This document shows, piece after piece, positions 51,363 through 61,512 of a DNA stretch of 64,000 nt. The first letter of the stretch is position 1, and every line of letters starts with the position of its first letter. The stretch comes from Nemophila menziesii (taxonomy: Eukaryota > Streptophyta > Magnoliopsida > Boraginales > Hydrophyllaceae), in contig JARWIR010000050.1 of assembly GCA_029959085.1 (NCBI GenBank), positions 4,216,001-4,280,000 on the forward strand. Reading direction: 5' to 3'. The position numbers were made by a program, and so were the translations under genes. Below the pieces are notes generated by a model, which searched no databases, was not told where the DNA came from, and saw only the letters and a program-made list of their open reading frames with translations.

Positions 51363-52599
51363 TGATCTGGACACATGGGTTTACATTTTATTCTTCATAT
51401 AATTTGTCTCAAACATAGAATAAATGAAGGTACTAATCTAATTATTACAAGTATATTTGTTTGCAAGACATGTCTGTTATCTACATACTAACATATTATC
51501 ACATACAATAATCCTATAATTTTATACTAAACTCTTGAATCGTAAGGGTTAACCATAAAAATATATTTATTTTATGTAAAATCTAGGTGATAACATTAGT
51601 TGGTTTCATGGTTAAGCAATATAAGGTTTTTACAAGCTTATATTATTTGTTTGTCACGCCCCAAAAGTACGAGCACCGTATCTAAATAATATTAAAATGC
51701 CAAAATCATTTTACTAAAATACTTTATAAAAAAAATTATGTGAGAAAATATTTTGTACTATATTATACTATTTAATTATACTAAGTATAAAGTAATTGTT
51801 ATATATTTCTACTCTCTCCTAACGTTAAGATTCATGTCACATGATTTTATACCCTTGTAAATGAGATGATCTTCAACATATATGGAAGGGTTGTAATAAA
51901 TGGTGAGTTATCACTCGCAAATAGAGCATTCATATAATATTATAATGGCCATACACCATATGAAAGTCTTAATCTCCGAGTTACTAACAATAATTGAATA
52001 TATTTCCATTTAACTTATATAAACAATATTATATATTAGACACATAATAATTATTAGAGAAGGAAAATTATATAAGTGGACATAAGAGTTGGGAATTTAT
52101 CTTACTAGCAAAATAACTTCAACGATAAAGGAACAAGCACGTACATAATTACATGAATAATTACATCCTTTTATTTTCCTCACGACTCACACAACAAACT
52201 TTATCCTTTATCTCTCCCACTAGTAATATCCTTGGAGTAACACATGTATTGTTTTGTCATTATAAAAATAAGATAAAATTTTAGCCTAAAGGTTATATTT
52301 GTATTGATTTATTAGTTACAAAATAATTAATATTTAACATTAATGATCTTAATAATTAGAAATAATTCGTAATGGACTTGTATGTTCAATGGAGCATGAA
52401 GATGATTTTTATGAAGAAGAAAATGAAAATTCTGAAAATCATATATGATGAAGAAGAGGAAAAATAAACAATGCATCAAAACTCTAAGGAACTAGATGAG
52501 ATAACATTTAGAAGCAAATAAGTGTCATACTATCTTAATTATTTGAGAAATAAAATAAAGAATAAGAGAAGGATCATACCTCTGAAAGTGAAGTATGGA
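51363..52599. other. Spacer between host units 2 and 3
   Basis: AT-rich, no gene seen. TGTCACGCCCC at about 51654 resembles the start of some plant LTRs, but no matching end was found. Confidence 0.5.
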
Positions 52600-54059
52600 T
52601 ATACTATCTTAAACCATTGGAGATCAAAATTCAGAAGTAGTGAGGACTAGATTTCGGTATTGAAACAATGTTAAGAACCCAATGTACATTACTTGACATT
52701 GGGAAAACAATTATCGAATTTCTAAAATGAAAATACCAGATATCGATACACTTTATTGTTATATTTGTAGAATGCACTCCAATTGTATGAACGGTCATGT
52801 AATATTGTTTTCACTAAAGAGCAAAACTTTAAAGATTTAAGTTTTGAAACAAAAAAAGTGTTTAGTATACTATTTGACAAATAACGACTTGAGCAACATC
52901 ATTGGGCATTTGGTAAGAAAAAATCTATGTCTGAATGTTGAAAAATATTCAACATTAAGAGGACACTAGCAAGGTCAATGCTATGTTTTTTTCTATCTAT
53001 ATTGGTGTTCAGAACTTTCAAATTTGTTTATTCTCCATACAAATATAAACTTTCTCATACATATCTTTCATATTACTCCCAAAGTAATATAACGTGTATA
53101 TCTAAACATATTTCTGAGTATTTTCTAGCTCAAAGACTTTCTTTTAATAACAAAGTCAAGAGTTCAAAGTCTAGGCTAAGCATATTATGTATAATAATAA
53201 ATTATTTGGTTTTTTAGTTGTTATAGTGGATAGGGTGTTCTTTTATATACTAGACGTGATTGAGTCAAATATTTTGTGTTGGTCTAGATACAAAAATTAA
53301 AGGTTTTCAAAGTGTGAATTTGTACATCATCCGTGGAGATTATTTACTTTTACTTGTATGTTGATACCGATTTTGAAGGTTTCTATACTTGTGTGTAAAT
53401 TATTTATTGTATCATTGACTAAAGGCATTGCATATCTCTTATTATATGTGATGATATATTATATATTGATAATTCAAAACTGAAAAAACTAAAAAATTTA
53501 AATTATTTGAATTCAAAGTTTGTAATAAAAAAGGTTCATCAAGGGAAACAAAATTAGTGTAGTCATTGAAATAAAAAGAAAGCCCAATTATAATTTTACT
53601 TCTACTTAATATTTTGATTACGTCTTTTTTTATCCATGTTTAAAATAAAATTAATTAGCCTATTATACTTTATTACTATCCTATTCTCACCTAATTTATA
53701 CATGACCCATTATTCATCCTTGATCTTAAATGATATGTGCGGTTCAGATCAAAACCCTAAAAATATGTGTATATATTCAACATTGCACTATTATTATACT
53801 TTCCTAAAAAAATCATTTGATTCATGTTTAAACCAGCATTTCTTGAGAAATCAAATAACTTAAAGGTGTGCACATCAAATTTTTTTATTTTCTTTGGATA
53901 AAATAGTGTAGATTACTTATTGTTTATGATGTATAAGTACAACTCTAACTCAAAATTCTAAATTTGTGTGTTAGAAAGATGGATAGAATTTAATACTTAT
54001 GTTATTTGACTGTGATAATGTGTTATAATATACTTTTAATTGAATAAGTTGAATTGCAG
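52600..54059. other. Upstream flank of DMS3-like copy 3
   Basis: AT-rich; aligns with 24092-25562. No coding exon recognised. If the gene has a leader exon upstream of 54060 (suggested by GAATTGCAG before the ATG), it should lie here, but I cannot locate it. Confidence 0.5.
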
Positions 54060-55732
54060 ATGGATAGAACAACATCTCACAATAAACCAACAAAAATGTC
54101 AATTGAAAATGAATTTAGTTTTGTCTCGGGAGGGTTTGGAAAAAGTCACCCACTTGTCTCTAATATCAAGAATAAATTAGATGGAAATCAATTACTCCTA
54201 CAGAGCTCATCTTCCAAACAAGATTTCTTACCCTTAATCAATTTCAGTATGGATAATCGAAAGGTTTATCATTTAATCTCTTTCTAATAAATAATTTTAA
54301 AAAATAAATTTACATTCTCATATAATTAGGAGCTTGGTGACGCGTTGTTTGATCATTATACATTCCTCAAGGAGTTGGAAAAAAACGTGAAGAATCTAAA
54401 ATATAAGAAATCAAAAATAGAGGAGGATATCTCGAGAGTGCAAGGTTTGCAACTCCACAATCTTTACTTAGCATAATAAAATTTTATAATATTCTTGACC
54501 CCTTTAATCAAAGTTTGCTATTTTGACATGGAGCTCTATGTTACAGGTTCTACAGTTTATGATGGTTTTGATAGCAGAGATAAGAATGTAGTAATGGAAA
54601 AGATTATCTCCTATCGTGATTCTGCAGCTTCTATGGTCTGTGGACTATTCAGATCTTCTCTGACTGAAAATCGTTATAAAGATTTTGCAGACAATATATT
54701 TGGGGTGGTTGATCTTCTTGGGGCGTACAATCCCGTGAGATTAGCAGGTATCATTTACTAAAATTAATTTGTATACAAAATAATTTTAACGTAAATTCCT
54801 TCACACTCATTTAATCCTAACTTGTTTCTTACAGGATGTTATCAGAGTTCATCGGTGTGGAAGACATGCTTGCAGTTGTCTCCAAATCATGCTCAACTAA
54901 GTTTGATGATATAGTTTCGAGCCTAGGATTCTCTGCCAAGGGACAATACCGTGTTATATTCCTTGAACATTCACGGTATAACAATTCCACATCAATCAAA
55001 AATAGTTTAATTTTGTTTATAGCAGGCAACAAAATTTAAGAATATTTCAGAAATTACACTCCTAATGTGATAAATTGCACATAGTTAATCTACATAATCT
55101 ATAATATTTTTTGCAGGCCATATAATGGACCCATAGGTAAAGATCCACAGCGAAGGCTTTGTTTGCCAAATCCTGTTTGAATGGAAAACTGCAAGAAGGT
55201 TATATAGGGCATGCTGTAAACCTCATCAATCTCGACAGGAATCATTTGACATATAGGACGAATAATTTTCATGGACTTAGAGGGGTATTATTCTACCCAT
55301 TATTTGGCAATCTACAGGTGTACAAAGATAGTGGCTCAATGAATCAGGCAATTTTGAATAATTGTGTAAAAAGTGGAGCAGTTTCATTAGATGGAGGAAT
55401 TTTTAGAGAAAATGGTAGCATGGCTTCGTGTTTCCGGTATGTATGTATTTTGGATTCACTTTTTTTTTGTTTTTCTGCTCTTTCAGTGACGTTGATTGTC
55501 GACAATGTATTCCTTTTATCTCTACAAGGAACCAACTATCCAGTTCCCTGTTGTTTCAGCTGTGAGGCAGCAACCTTATCCATTTTTTAAAGCTAAAAGT
55601 TTGGAGATGATTGAAAAAAAAAATACGGAGTTGAGAAACGTAAACATAATTTTGGATGTAGAGATGAAAAAGCACGAGAAAACTATGAGGAAATTCATCG
55701 AGATGAGAGATAAGTATAACCAATTCGGTTAG
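54060..55732 (+). pseudogene. DMS3-like (SMC-hinge-like) pseudogene, copy 3, best preserved
   Basis: Exon 1 54060-54263, exon 2 54330-54444, exon 3 54547-54747, exon 4 54835-54975, exon 5 55117-55436, exon 6 55529-55732 (TAG). About 395 codons in all, close to DMS3 (about 420). Order: N-terminal variable part, coiled coil (exon 2), YRDSAASMVCGLFRSSLTEN (exon 3), FIGVEDMLAVVSKSC (exon 4), a hinge-like region GKDPQRRLCLPNP...GYIGHAVNLINLD...HGLRGVLFYPLFGNLQV...SLDGGIFRENG (exon 5), C-terminal coiled coil (exon 6). Damage: the exon 3-4 joint does not keep frame as I read it, exon 5 has a one-base loss near 55180, and the exon 6 acceptor is changed. DMS3 acts in RNA-directed DNA methylation; assignment rests on remembered motif order, and GMI1-type relatives remain possible. 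Confidence 0.6.
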
Positions 55733-56186
55733 GTGAAAGAACATTCATTAAGTAGTTTTTCTTGCTTTTTTAGATCGCTTCATTTGATTGAACAAAGTCA
55801 CCCATGTTAAGTTTCTGAAGATAATTATTTTTGCTTTAATGTTTCAAAATATTGTTTTTGATATCTTTACAAAACCACTTGTTTTCAGACACCAACTAAT
55901 ATTTTTCTTTGGCAAAAATTATTTCCAAGTATTATTTTATAAATCAAAATTAATTAAAAAGACAAAAAGAAATAATGGTGACAACTACTATTGGGCTACC
56001 ACCGAACCTTCAATTACATCCACTTGGATAAAGTACTTAAATCAAGTGGGATTCTCCATAATAGTTTTGGCATATTGTTTAGATAACCCTATTTCTTAAA
56101 ATCACTAAGAGCAAATTGAACATCCTAATAAGTTTGGAGGCCATACTCTTTGTGACTGGGGACCATCAACCTTATATTATACTAGA
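55733..56186. other. 3' flank of host unit 3, up to insertion of element D
   Basis: Aligns with 29760-30225 and 48247-48714. The D LTR interrupts it right after ACTAGA; the last five bases CTAGA (56182-56186) should be the target duplication. Confidence 0.7.
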
Positions 56187-57686
56187 TGATGTCTCCTCAT
56201 TTGTGATAATAAAATATACTTTTGAGACATCATTTTAGGCTTATTTATTAGTTTATAGGTTGATTTTAGTTTAGATTAGTGCACTTTCCTATTTTGAGTC
56301 TTGATTTTAGAACATAATATTTTTAGAGCATATTGGGTTTAATTGTTTATTTAGTGTGAAGCTTTAAAGATAATTATAGAGATTAATTAGAGTCAAAGTC
56401 AAATACAACAACTTATGGGAAGATATTTACATGGAAATTAGAGATAAAGGAAACAAAGGCTAAAAACATGGAAAAGGAAAAGCGGCCTAATCTGAATTTC
56501 TGCAGCACACGCCTAAAAAAGTGGTAATTACTCCTACAAGGAAGCCGATTTTGGAAGATTTCTTTCGTAGGGACAAAGATAATTCTGTTACGATTCTTTT
56601 GGTATCTTATGGAGCTCAAACCGACCAATAACGAAAAAGATATGCCCAAAACGGTCCAGCAGTGTTTATCTTTATTTCCTTACGAATTTGAGTTGGGTTT
56701 GGAGTCTATTACTTGGCCTTATCTCCAAGAAACAAATTAGGTCAACCTATACACTATAAATACAGCCTCTTAACACTCTTAAATCATCCTTGGTGAAACC
56801 TTAAACCAAGAGGAAGCTTACAACACAAGAGAGAATTTTGAAAGGAGCTATTTATCAACAATGTCTTCTTCTACCTTTAAATTTGTAATTTCTTTCTTTT
56901 CTTTCATGAACTAAATTTCTTTAGCTTGAGTTTTAGCATATATGTATGAACCCTAGTTTTGATTGACATCTATCTAATTTGGGAACTTAATGTTTTAAAT
57001 TGAATTATAGTTTTTATTCTCTGTTTATGTGTTTCGATTTATATTCTGTGTTCTTGTGGACGACCGCCATATAGAATTACCATCTAGTAATTAGGTCACC
57101 ATTGATAACGGTGTTTAATTGCATGTTTAGCACATAACGTCTAGTATTAGGTCTGATCTGACAACCCAACCTAGCTAGATAATCACTATGGTTTAGTTCT
57201 TGTGACTATTTACCAATTACATGAAAAGTTTGCTTAGGAAGCCTTATTGACACATGTAAATCCTATTTGAAATTACCGATAGTGAATTAGGACCGATTAG
57301 GGAAATACTAATAATTCACCCTTACATGCTTAAGAACGACAAAACTAGTGGGGATTACATGCTAATAACTCGAGCTATATTCTCATATTCCTTCCCTTTC
57401 ATATTTATTTTCTGTCTTTTAATTCTTAGTTTTAATTTAGTTTAATTAGAAAACCAACAAAATCTATTTGTATTTACTTTTATTTGTGTTTAGTTGTTCT
57501 AGCTTTAATTTATCTGCACTTGGTATTTGCATAAGATTCTCCTAACCTTCGTAGTCTCTGCGGAACGAATCTTAATATTTTAACTAAAACTTGCATACGA
57601 TCTGTATACTTGCAGAACTGTGTAGCTTTAGGGTGTTATTTTGCACGTTAATTATATCTTATTTTATCACACCCTAGGCCCCACCA
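56187..57686 (+). repeat. 5' LTR of element D (1500 bp)
   Basis: TGATGTCTCC ... GGCCCCACCA, ending six bases before the PBS. Inverted inner copy TGAGACATCA at 56223-56232. Confidence 0.95.
56755..56762 (+). promoter_or_regulatory. TATA box in 5' LTR of element D
   Basis: TATAAATA; identical in the 3' LTR at 63471-63478. The putative RNA start would lie about 30 bases on, near 56790. Confidence 0.6.
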
Positions 57687-57692
57687 AGTTTT

Positions 57693-57710
57693 TGGCGCCG
57701 CTGCCGGGGA
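57693..57710 (+). other. Primer binding site, tRNA-Asp type, element D
   Basis: TGGCGCCGCTGCCGGGGA, one base different from the A site, at the same six-base spacing. Confidence 0.9.
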
Positions 57711-57811
57711 CTACATCGTTAGTCCTTGTGCATATATCTTGTGCCTTTAATTTCAGGTAGTTCTATTTTACGCTTTCGTTTTTAGTTTTTGTTTTTCAGA
57801 TTTAGTTACAG

Positions 57812-59191
57812 ATGGAGAACCCAAGGAGACTTGAGCTACCCATCGAGTTCAGAGTGGAGCCACGAGGAATTCGAGCTCCAGAAATCCAAGCCGCTAAATT
57901 TAAACCTGATCCAGGGATGCTAACTCAGTTTAAATCTCATGGATTATTTAGCGGAGCTGCACATCAAGATCCGATCCGATATATTCAGAAATTCATGCAG
58001 ATCTGTGATGCTTATATCGTAAGAGGAGTTACTAGGGAGCAAGTGTATTACCTAATGTTCCAGTTCTTCTTGACCGGATGTGCAAGCGATTGGTATGATA
58101 CCCAATACCCTCATGTTATTCCAGATTGGGACAAGCTTCAAGCAAGATTCCTAGACCGTTTCTATCCGGTTAGTAGACGGTTAAAAGATATGTTGGAACT
58201 TAAAAAATTTATACAGAAAGACGAAGAGAGTTTGGGTGAAGCATGGTTACGATTTACAGAAAAGAAGGCGAGATGTCCATATCATCGATTCTCGTCAGAA
58301 TATTATTTAACCTTGTTTTATGGAGGCCTTAATGATAAATCAAGAGAGAAAGCAAATTCGTTAGAATACACAGGTTTTGTGTTACTAGATCCTGAAGAGG
58401 CTGAGTTGGGGATGGAAAGAATTCTTGAGAACGAGAGAAGTTGGCCAAAGAGATCAGAAAAAGAAAACACTTCAGAATCTCTGAAGCTTAAAGAATTGGC
58501 TAAACAACTCGAAGAACTGCAAGAACAAGCCCGAACAATTACTCAGGTGAATACAGTACGCGCAGTTCCTTCGTGTCCTGGTTGTGGATCAATAAATCAT
58601 GTGTGGGAAGGATGTATGAATAACTCAGCTGTAGCTCCCGTTCCGCAAGATAACTATTACTCTAATGGTTATACTTATCCTCAAGAAAGCTACACTAATT
58701 ATCAACAACCTCCACAGCAAAAGAGTTGGGTCGGGAAGCAAGAGACTTATCATAAACCCCAACCTCAATCCTATAATCCACCACAACCTATTCAGAAAAA
58801 GGCACCCATTGTTGAGAAAACTTGTCAAGAACCAAAGAAAGATCCACCTAAACAATCAACGCAACTAGCAAAGAAGGAACTAATCCCAAGCTTGAAGTCC
58901 AGTATGGCTAAATTAATGCAAGAAGCTGAGAAAATGAGTCAGAGCCAACAGAAAGTTCGAACGCAGGAGAAGATTATCAAGCAACTAGAGCATACTTTAT
59001 CACATATGGCGAGTACATTTCAAAATCGGCCAAAAGGACAACTTCCAAGTGATACTATTACTCCTAGAGATGATTCTTGCCATGCAGTTGAGTTGCGAAG
59101 TGGAAAACAACTACCTCCACCTAGACCAGAAACAGAACCAATCCCTATTCCAGAACAAAGAGGGAAGAACCAAATACAGTTGAGGAGGTAG
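57812..59191 (+). CDS. gag: Gag of element D, open
   Basis: 459 codons from ATG 57812 without a stop. The ATG stands after a CAG-rich leader, as in A. Gag domain at about residues 28-190 (FSGAAHQDPIRYIQKFMQIC; DWYDTQYPHVIPDWDKLQARF), a Lys/Glu-rich coiled coil at about 215-245, and a CX2CX4HX4C zinc knuckle at Cys255, Cys258, His263 and Cys268. A Gln/Pro-rich stretch is followed by a second Lys/Gln-rich helix. Gag packages element RNA into virus-like particles. In this family gag and protease share a frame, but here the frame closes at 59191 and the following linker is in another frame, so the protein ends soon after the Gag part. Confidence 0.9.
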   Translation: MENPRRLELPIEFRVEPRGIRAPEIQAAKFKPDPGMLTQFKSHGLFSGAAHQDPIRYIQKFMQICDAYIVRGVTREQVYYLMFQFFLTGCASDWYDTQYPHVIPDWDKLQARFLDRFYPVSRRLKDMLELKKFIQKDEESLGEAWLRFTEKKARCPYHRFSSEYYLTLFYGGLNDKSREKANSLEYTGFVLLDPEEAELGMERILENERSWPKRSEKENTSESLKLKELAKQLEELQEQARTITQVNTVRAVPSCPGCGSINHVWEGCMNNSAVAPVPQDNYYSNGYTYPQESYTNYQQPPQQKSWVGKQETYHKPQPQSYNPPQPIQKKAPIVEKTCQEPKKDPPKQSTQLAKKELIPSLKSSMAKLMQEAEKMSQSQQKVRTQEKIIKQLEHTLSHMASTFQNRPKGQLPSDTITPRDDSCHAVELRSGKQLPPPRPETEPIPIPEQRGKNQIQLRR

Positions 59192-59601
59192 TTAAACCAA
59201 AGAGTGTCCAAGCCGAGACACCTGAAAAGACGAGAAAACCAGGGGAACTTAATATGCGCCCTCCACCTCCATACCCTTCACGTGTCAGAAAGAAGGACAA
59301 TGACCTGGAATTCAAGAAGTTCGATGACATGGTGAGCAAGGTTGAGATTAAAATGTCGTTTGTTGAAGCTATCAAAAGAATGCCGAAATATCTAAAATTC
59401 ATGAAGGACATTCTTTCGAACAAACGAAGTATAGAAACCGGGGATATGAGTGGATCACCAGAGGGGTGTTATGCTATCAAGTTACCACCAGAAGAGCCCC
59501 TTCCCACGAAATTTTGGATGGAACCATCCATACTTATGAAGAATCGAGCTGAAAAGTTCGTGGGAATCAAAGGAAAGGGGTGGAAATTTCGTCATTATTA
59601 A
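59192..59601 (+). pseudogene. Remnant of gag-protease linker, element D
   Basis: In a frame shifted from gag, 59254-59601 encodes RPPPPYPSRVRKKD and FVEAIKRMPKYLKFMKDIL, matching the linker before protease in A (4030-4210). After SPEGCYAIKLPP the match ends, before the protease active site. Confidence 0.75.
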
Positions 59602-59958
59602 TCAAATTAATTTTAGTTGAACGAGTTGGAGGAGTTTCGTTATCTTGCCTATGAAAATTCACGCCTCTATAAAGAGAAAACAAAGCAATGGAATGATAAA
59701 CGACTCCGTCCAAAGAATTTCGAGAGAGGACCAAAAGTTTTATTATACAACTCTCGATTTTCGAACTACCCAGGAAAGCTTAAATCCCGTTGGGGAGGAC
59801 CTTACATTGTCACTAAAGTCACACCTCATGTAGCGATTGAAATTGAAAATCCAACCGAGCAACGGACATTCATGGTGAATGGCCAGCGTTTGAGGAGATA
59901 CCATGATAGTGACGACTTTGGGCGAGAGGAGACAATCCATGTCGTTGAATGCGCTTAG
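59602..59958 (+). pseudogene. Integrase C-terminal remnant, element D
   Basis: Corresponds to 7470-7843 of A: NELEEFRYLAYENSRLYKE, then GGPYIVTKVTPHVAIEIENP (GPY module) and a stop at 59956-59958. Joined directly to the linker remnant, so one deletion of roughly 3 kb took the protease core, RT, RNase H and integrase core. The piece is open but has no start signal I trust. Confidence 0.85.
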
Positions 59959-60174
59959 CCTGAGGTACACGTCTAAGTCAAAGACGTTAAACAAAAGTGC
60001 TCTTGGGAGACACCCCTTGTTTTAATTGCTTTTTAGATTCGTTTTATTGCTTTGTAGTGTATAATATTAAGATAGTGTATATTTTTAATTGTGTTTACAA
60101 GCTAATAGGAGAGAAAGGTAGTGTGCTATTGTGCAGGAAACGAGTATGGGGTCAAAAGGAAAAAGCTGGAAAAA

Positions 60175-60560
60175 TTCTAGGACTGGCGCGGACTACCCCC
60201 GCGGACTACCCATGCACCGAAGGGATGTACCGTGCCCAGAAAATCCGTACCACGGGTCGGGTACCACGGGTTTTATCCAAAGACGAGAAAAAGAAGACCT
60301 GATGACTGCGGTGCACCGCACCCCTGGTCCGCACGCACAAAACGCGTGCCACGGGGTGATGTACCGCGGGTTTTTTGACAGAGATGGCGCGGACTACCCA
60401 TGCACCGCACCCCTATACCACAGGCACAAAACACGTGCCACGGGGTGCTAGCACGGGTACAAGGCAGAGGACAAAAATTTCACCAGCTGTTGCGCACGGA
60501 CAACCCCCGCGGACTACCCATGCGCCGCAGGGATGCACCGCGCCAGGCGGTTTGTGAAGA
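60175..60560 (+). repeat. GC-rich repeat island of element D
   Basis: Repeated words GCGGACTACCCATGCACCGC, GTGCCACGGGGTG and CCCCGCGGACTACCC in several orders (about 60188, 60320, 60390, 60430, 60498). Same position as the islands of A, B and E with unrelated core words. ORFs here cross the repeats and are not called. Confidence 0.75.
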
Positions 60561-60915
60561 GTTTCTTTCCTAATCAACTTCTTACCTTAACAAGATAAGC
60601 CCTAGCCTCTCCCATACGAATTTGTCAGACCCAAACCCTATATAAACACTTTAAAGCTTGTGCAAACCTTCACAACTAACACAACAACTCATCAAATCCT
60701 CTCCTCCATCTTCCATAAACACAATCTCTTCATCAAATTCATCACACTACACCATTGAACACCATCAAATTCATCAAGCTTTGAAGAGTTCTTCCAATAT
60801 CCATCAAAGAAACCTTTCTCTTTCATAAATTCCAAGCAACAACATCAAGCTACACCAAATTCTCTTAAACTTTTAATCCATCCTTGGTATAACTTGAGTT
60901 GTGGGTAAATCAAGC
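60561..60915 (+). other. Leader before ORF3, element D
   Basis: C- and A-rich untranslated-like sequence with many CATCAAA words; no gene. It ends in ACTTGAGTTGTGGGTAAATC just before the ORF3 ATG. Confidence 0.5.
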
Positions 60916-61374
60916 ATGACTAACAGATCTGAAGCTATGGAATACAAGAGAAAGTGCTCTATCCTTGGGAAGAATAAGAAATTGCCTGGGGCCACCATTG
61001 AAAAACCCATCGATCTTGATGAGGTTACTGAAGAATCAAAAGAAAAGGCACCAGCACAACCACTACCAAAGAAATTAACTGCTAGAATGTCCATACCATC
61101 AAGGAGGCCTTTGAAGAAAATAAAAATCCAAGACCTAGGTTCTTCTACCTCTTCCTCTGAAATTGTTTATGATCTTCCTCCTTGGGCTCTCAAGTTACAG
61201 AACGAAATAGAAAGATTACGAGAAGATAACAGAGAAGATAACAGAGAACTTTTGACAGAAGTCATACAGATGGAATCACAGATAGAAGATCTGACCTTGA
61301 CAAGGGATATTGATAGTTATACCGATCCTTCAACTTCGGATGAGGAGGATGATATGATGGATCTCTATGGCTAG
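60916..61374 (+). CDS. Third ORF of element D: small basic coiled-coil protein, function unknown
   Basis: 152 codons from ATG 60916 to TAG 61372-61374. The N-terminal half is Lys/Arg-rich with possible nuclear localisation signals (KRKC near residue 9; RRPLKKIKIQ near 63). The C-terminal half is Leu/Glu-rich with an internal duplication (REDNREDNREL) and is probably a coiled coil, ending in an acidic tail (SDEEDDMMDLYG). It sits where B and C have the large third ORF but lacks their central domain. It is uninterrupted. No transmembrane segment is seen. Confidence 0.6.
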   Translation: MTNRSEAMEYKRKCSILGKNKKLPGATIEKPIDLDEVTEESKEKAPAQPLPKKLTARMSIPSRRPLKKIKIQDLGSSTSSSEIVYDLPPWALKLQNEIERLREDNREDNRELLTEVIQMESQIEDLTLTRDIDSYTDPSTSDEEDDMMDLYG

Positions 61375-61470
61375 CCAGGTAGGTCATTCTAACTTTTCTT
61401 AATAGCTTGTATGCATTAGGTAGTTTAGTTAGTTTTATTTTAAACTTTATTCCATTCTTGAGTCTTTTTC

Positions 61471-61512
61471 GAGTCGTGGGGACACGGCTCACTTTTGAGT
61501 TGGGGGTGGGGA
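61471..61512 (+). promoter_or_regulatory. Hairpin plus purine tract after ORF3, element D
   Basis: GAGTCGTGGGGACACGGCTC (61471-61490; one pair becomes G-T) then TTTTGAGTTGGGGGTGGGGA (61493-61512). Confidence 0.7.

Noticed and set aside
51654..51700. TGTCACGCCCC, a common start of plant LTRs
   Set aside because: No matching CA end, PBS, tract or target duplication found; left as sequence of unknown origin.
60131..60557. ORFs of 60-106 codons in the D repeat island
   Set aside because: Repetitive Pro/His/Arg-rich translations of the GC-rich repeat, in several frames at once.
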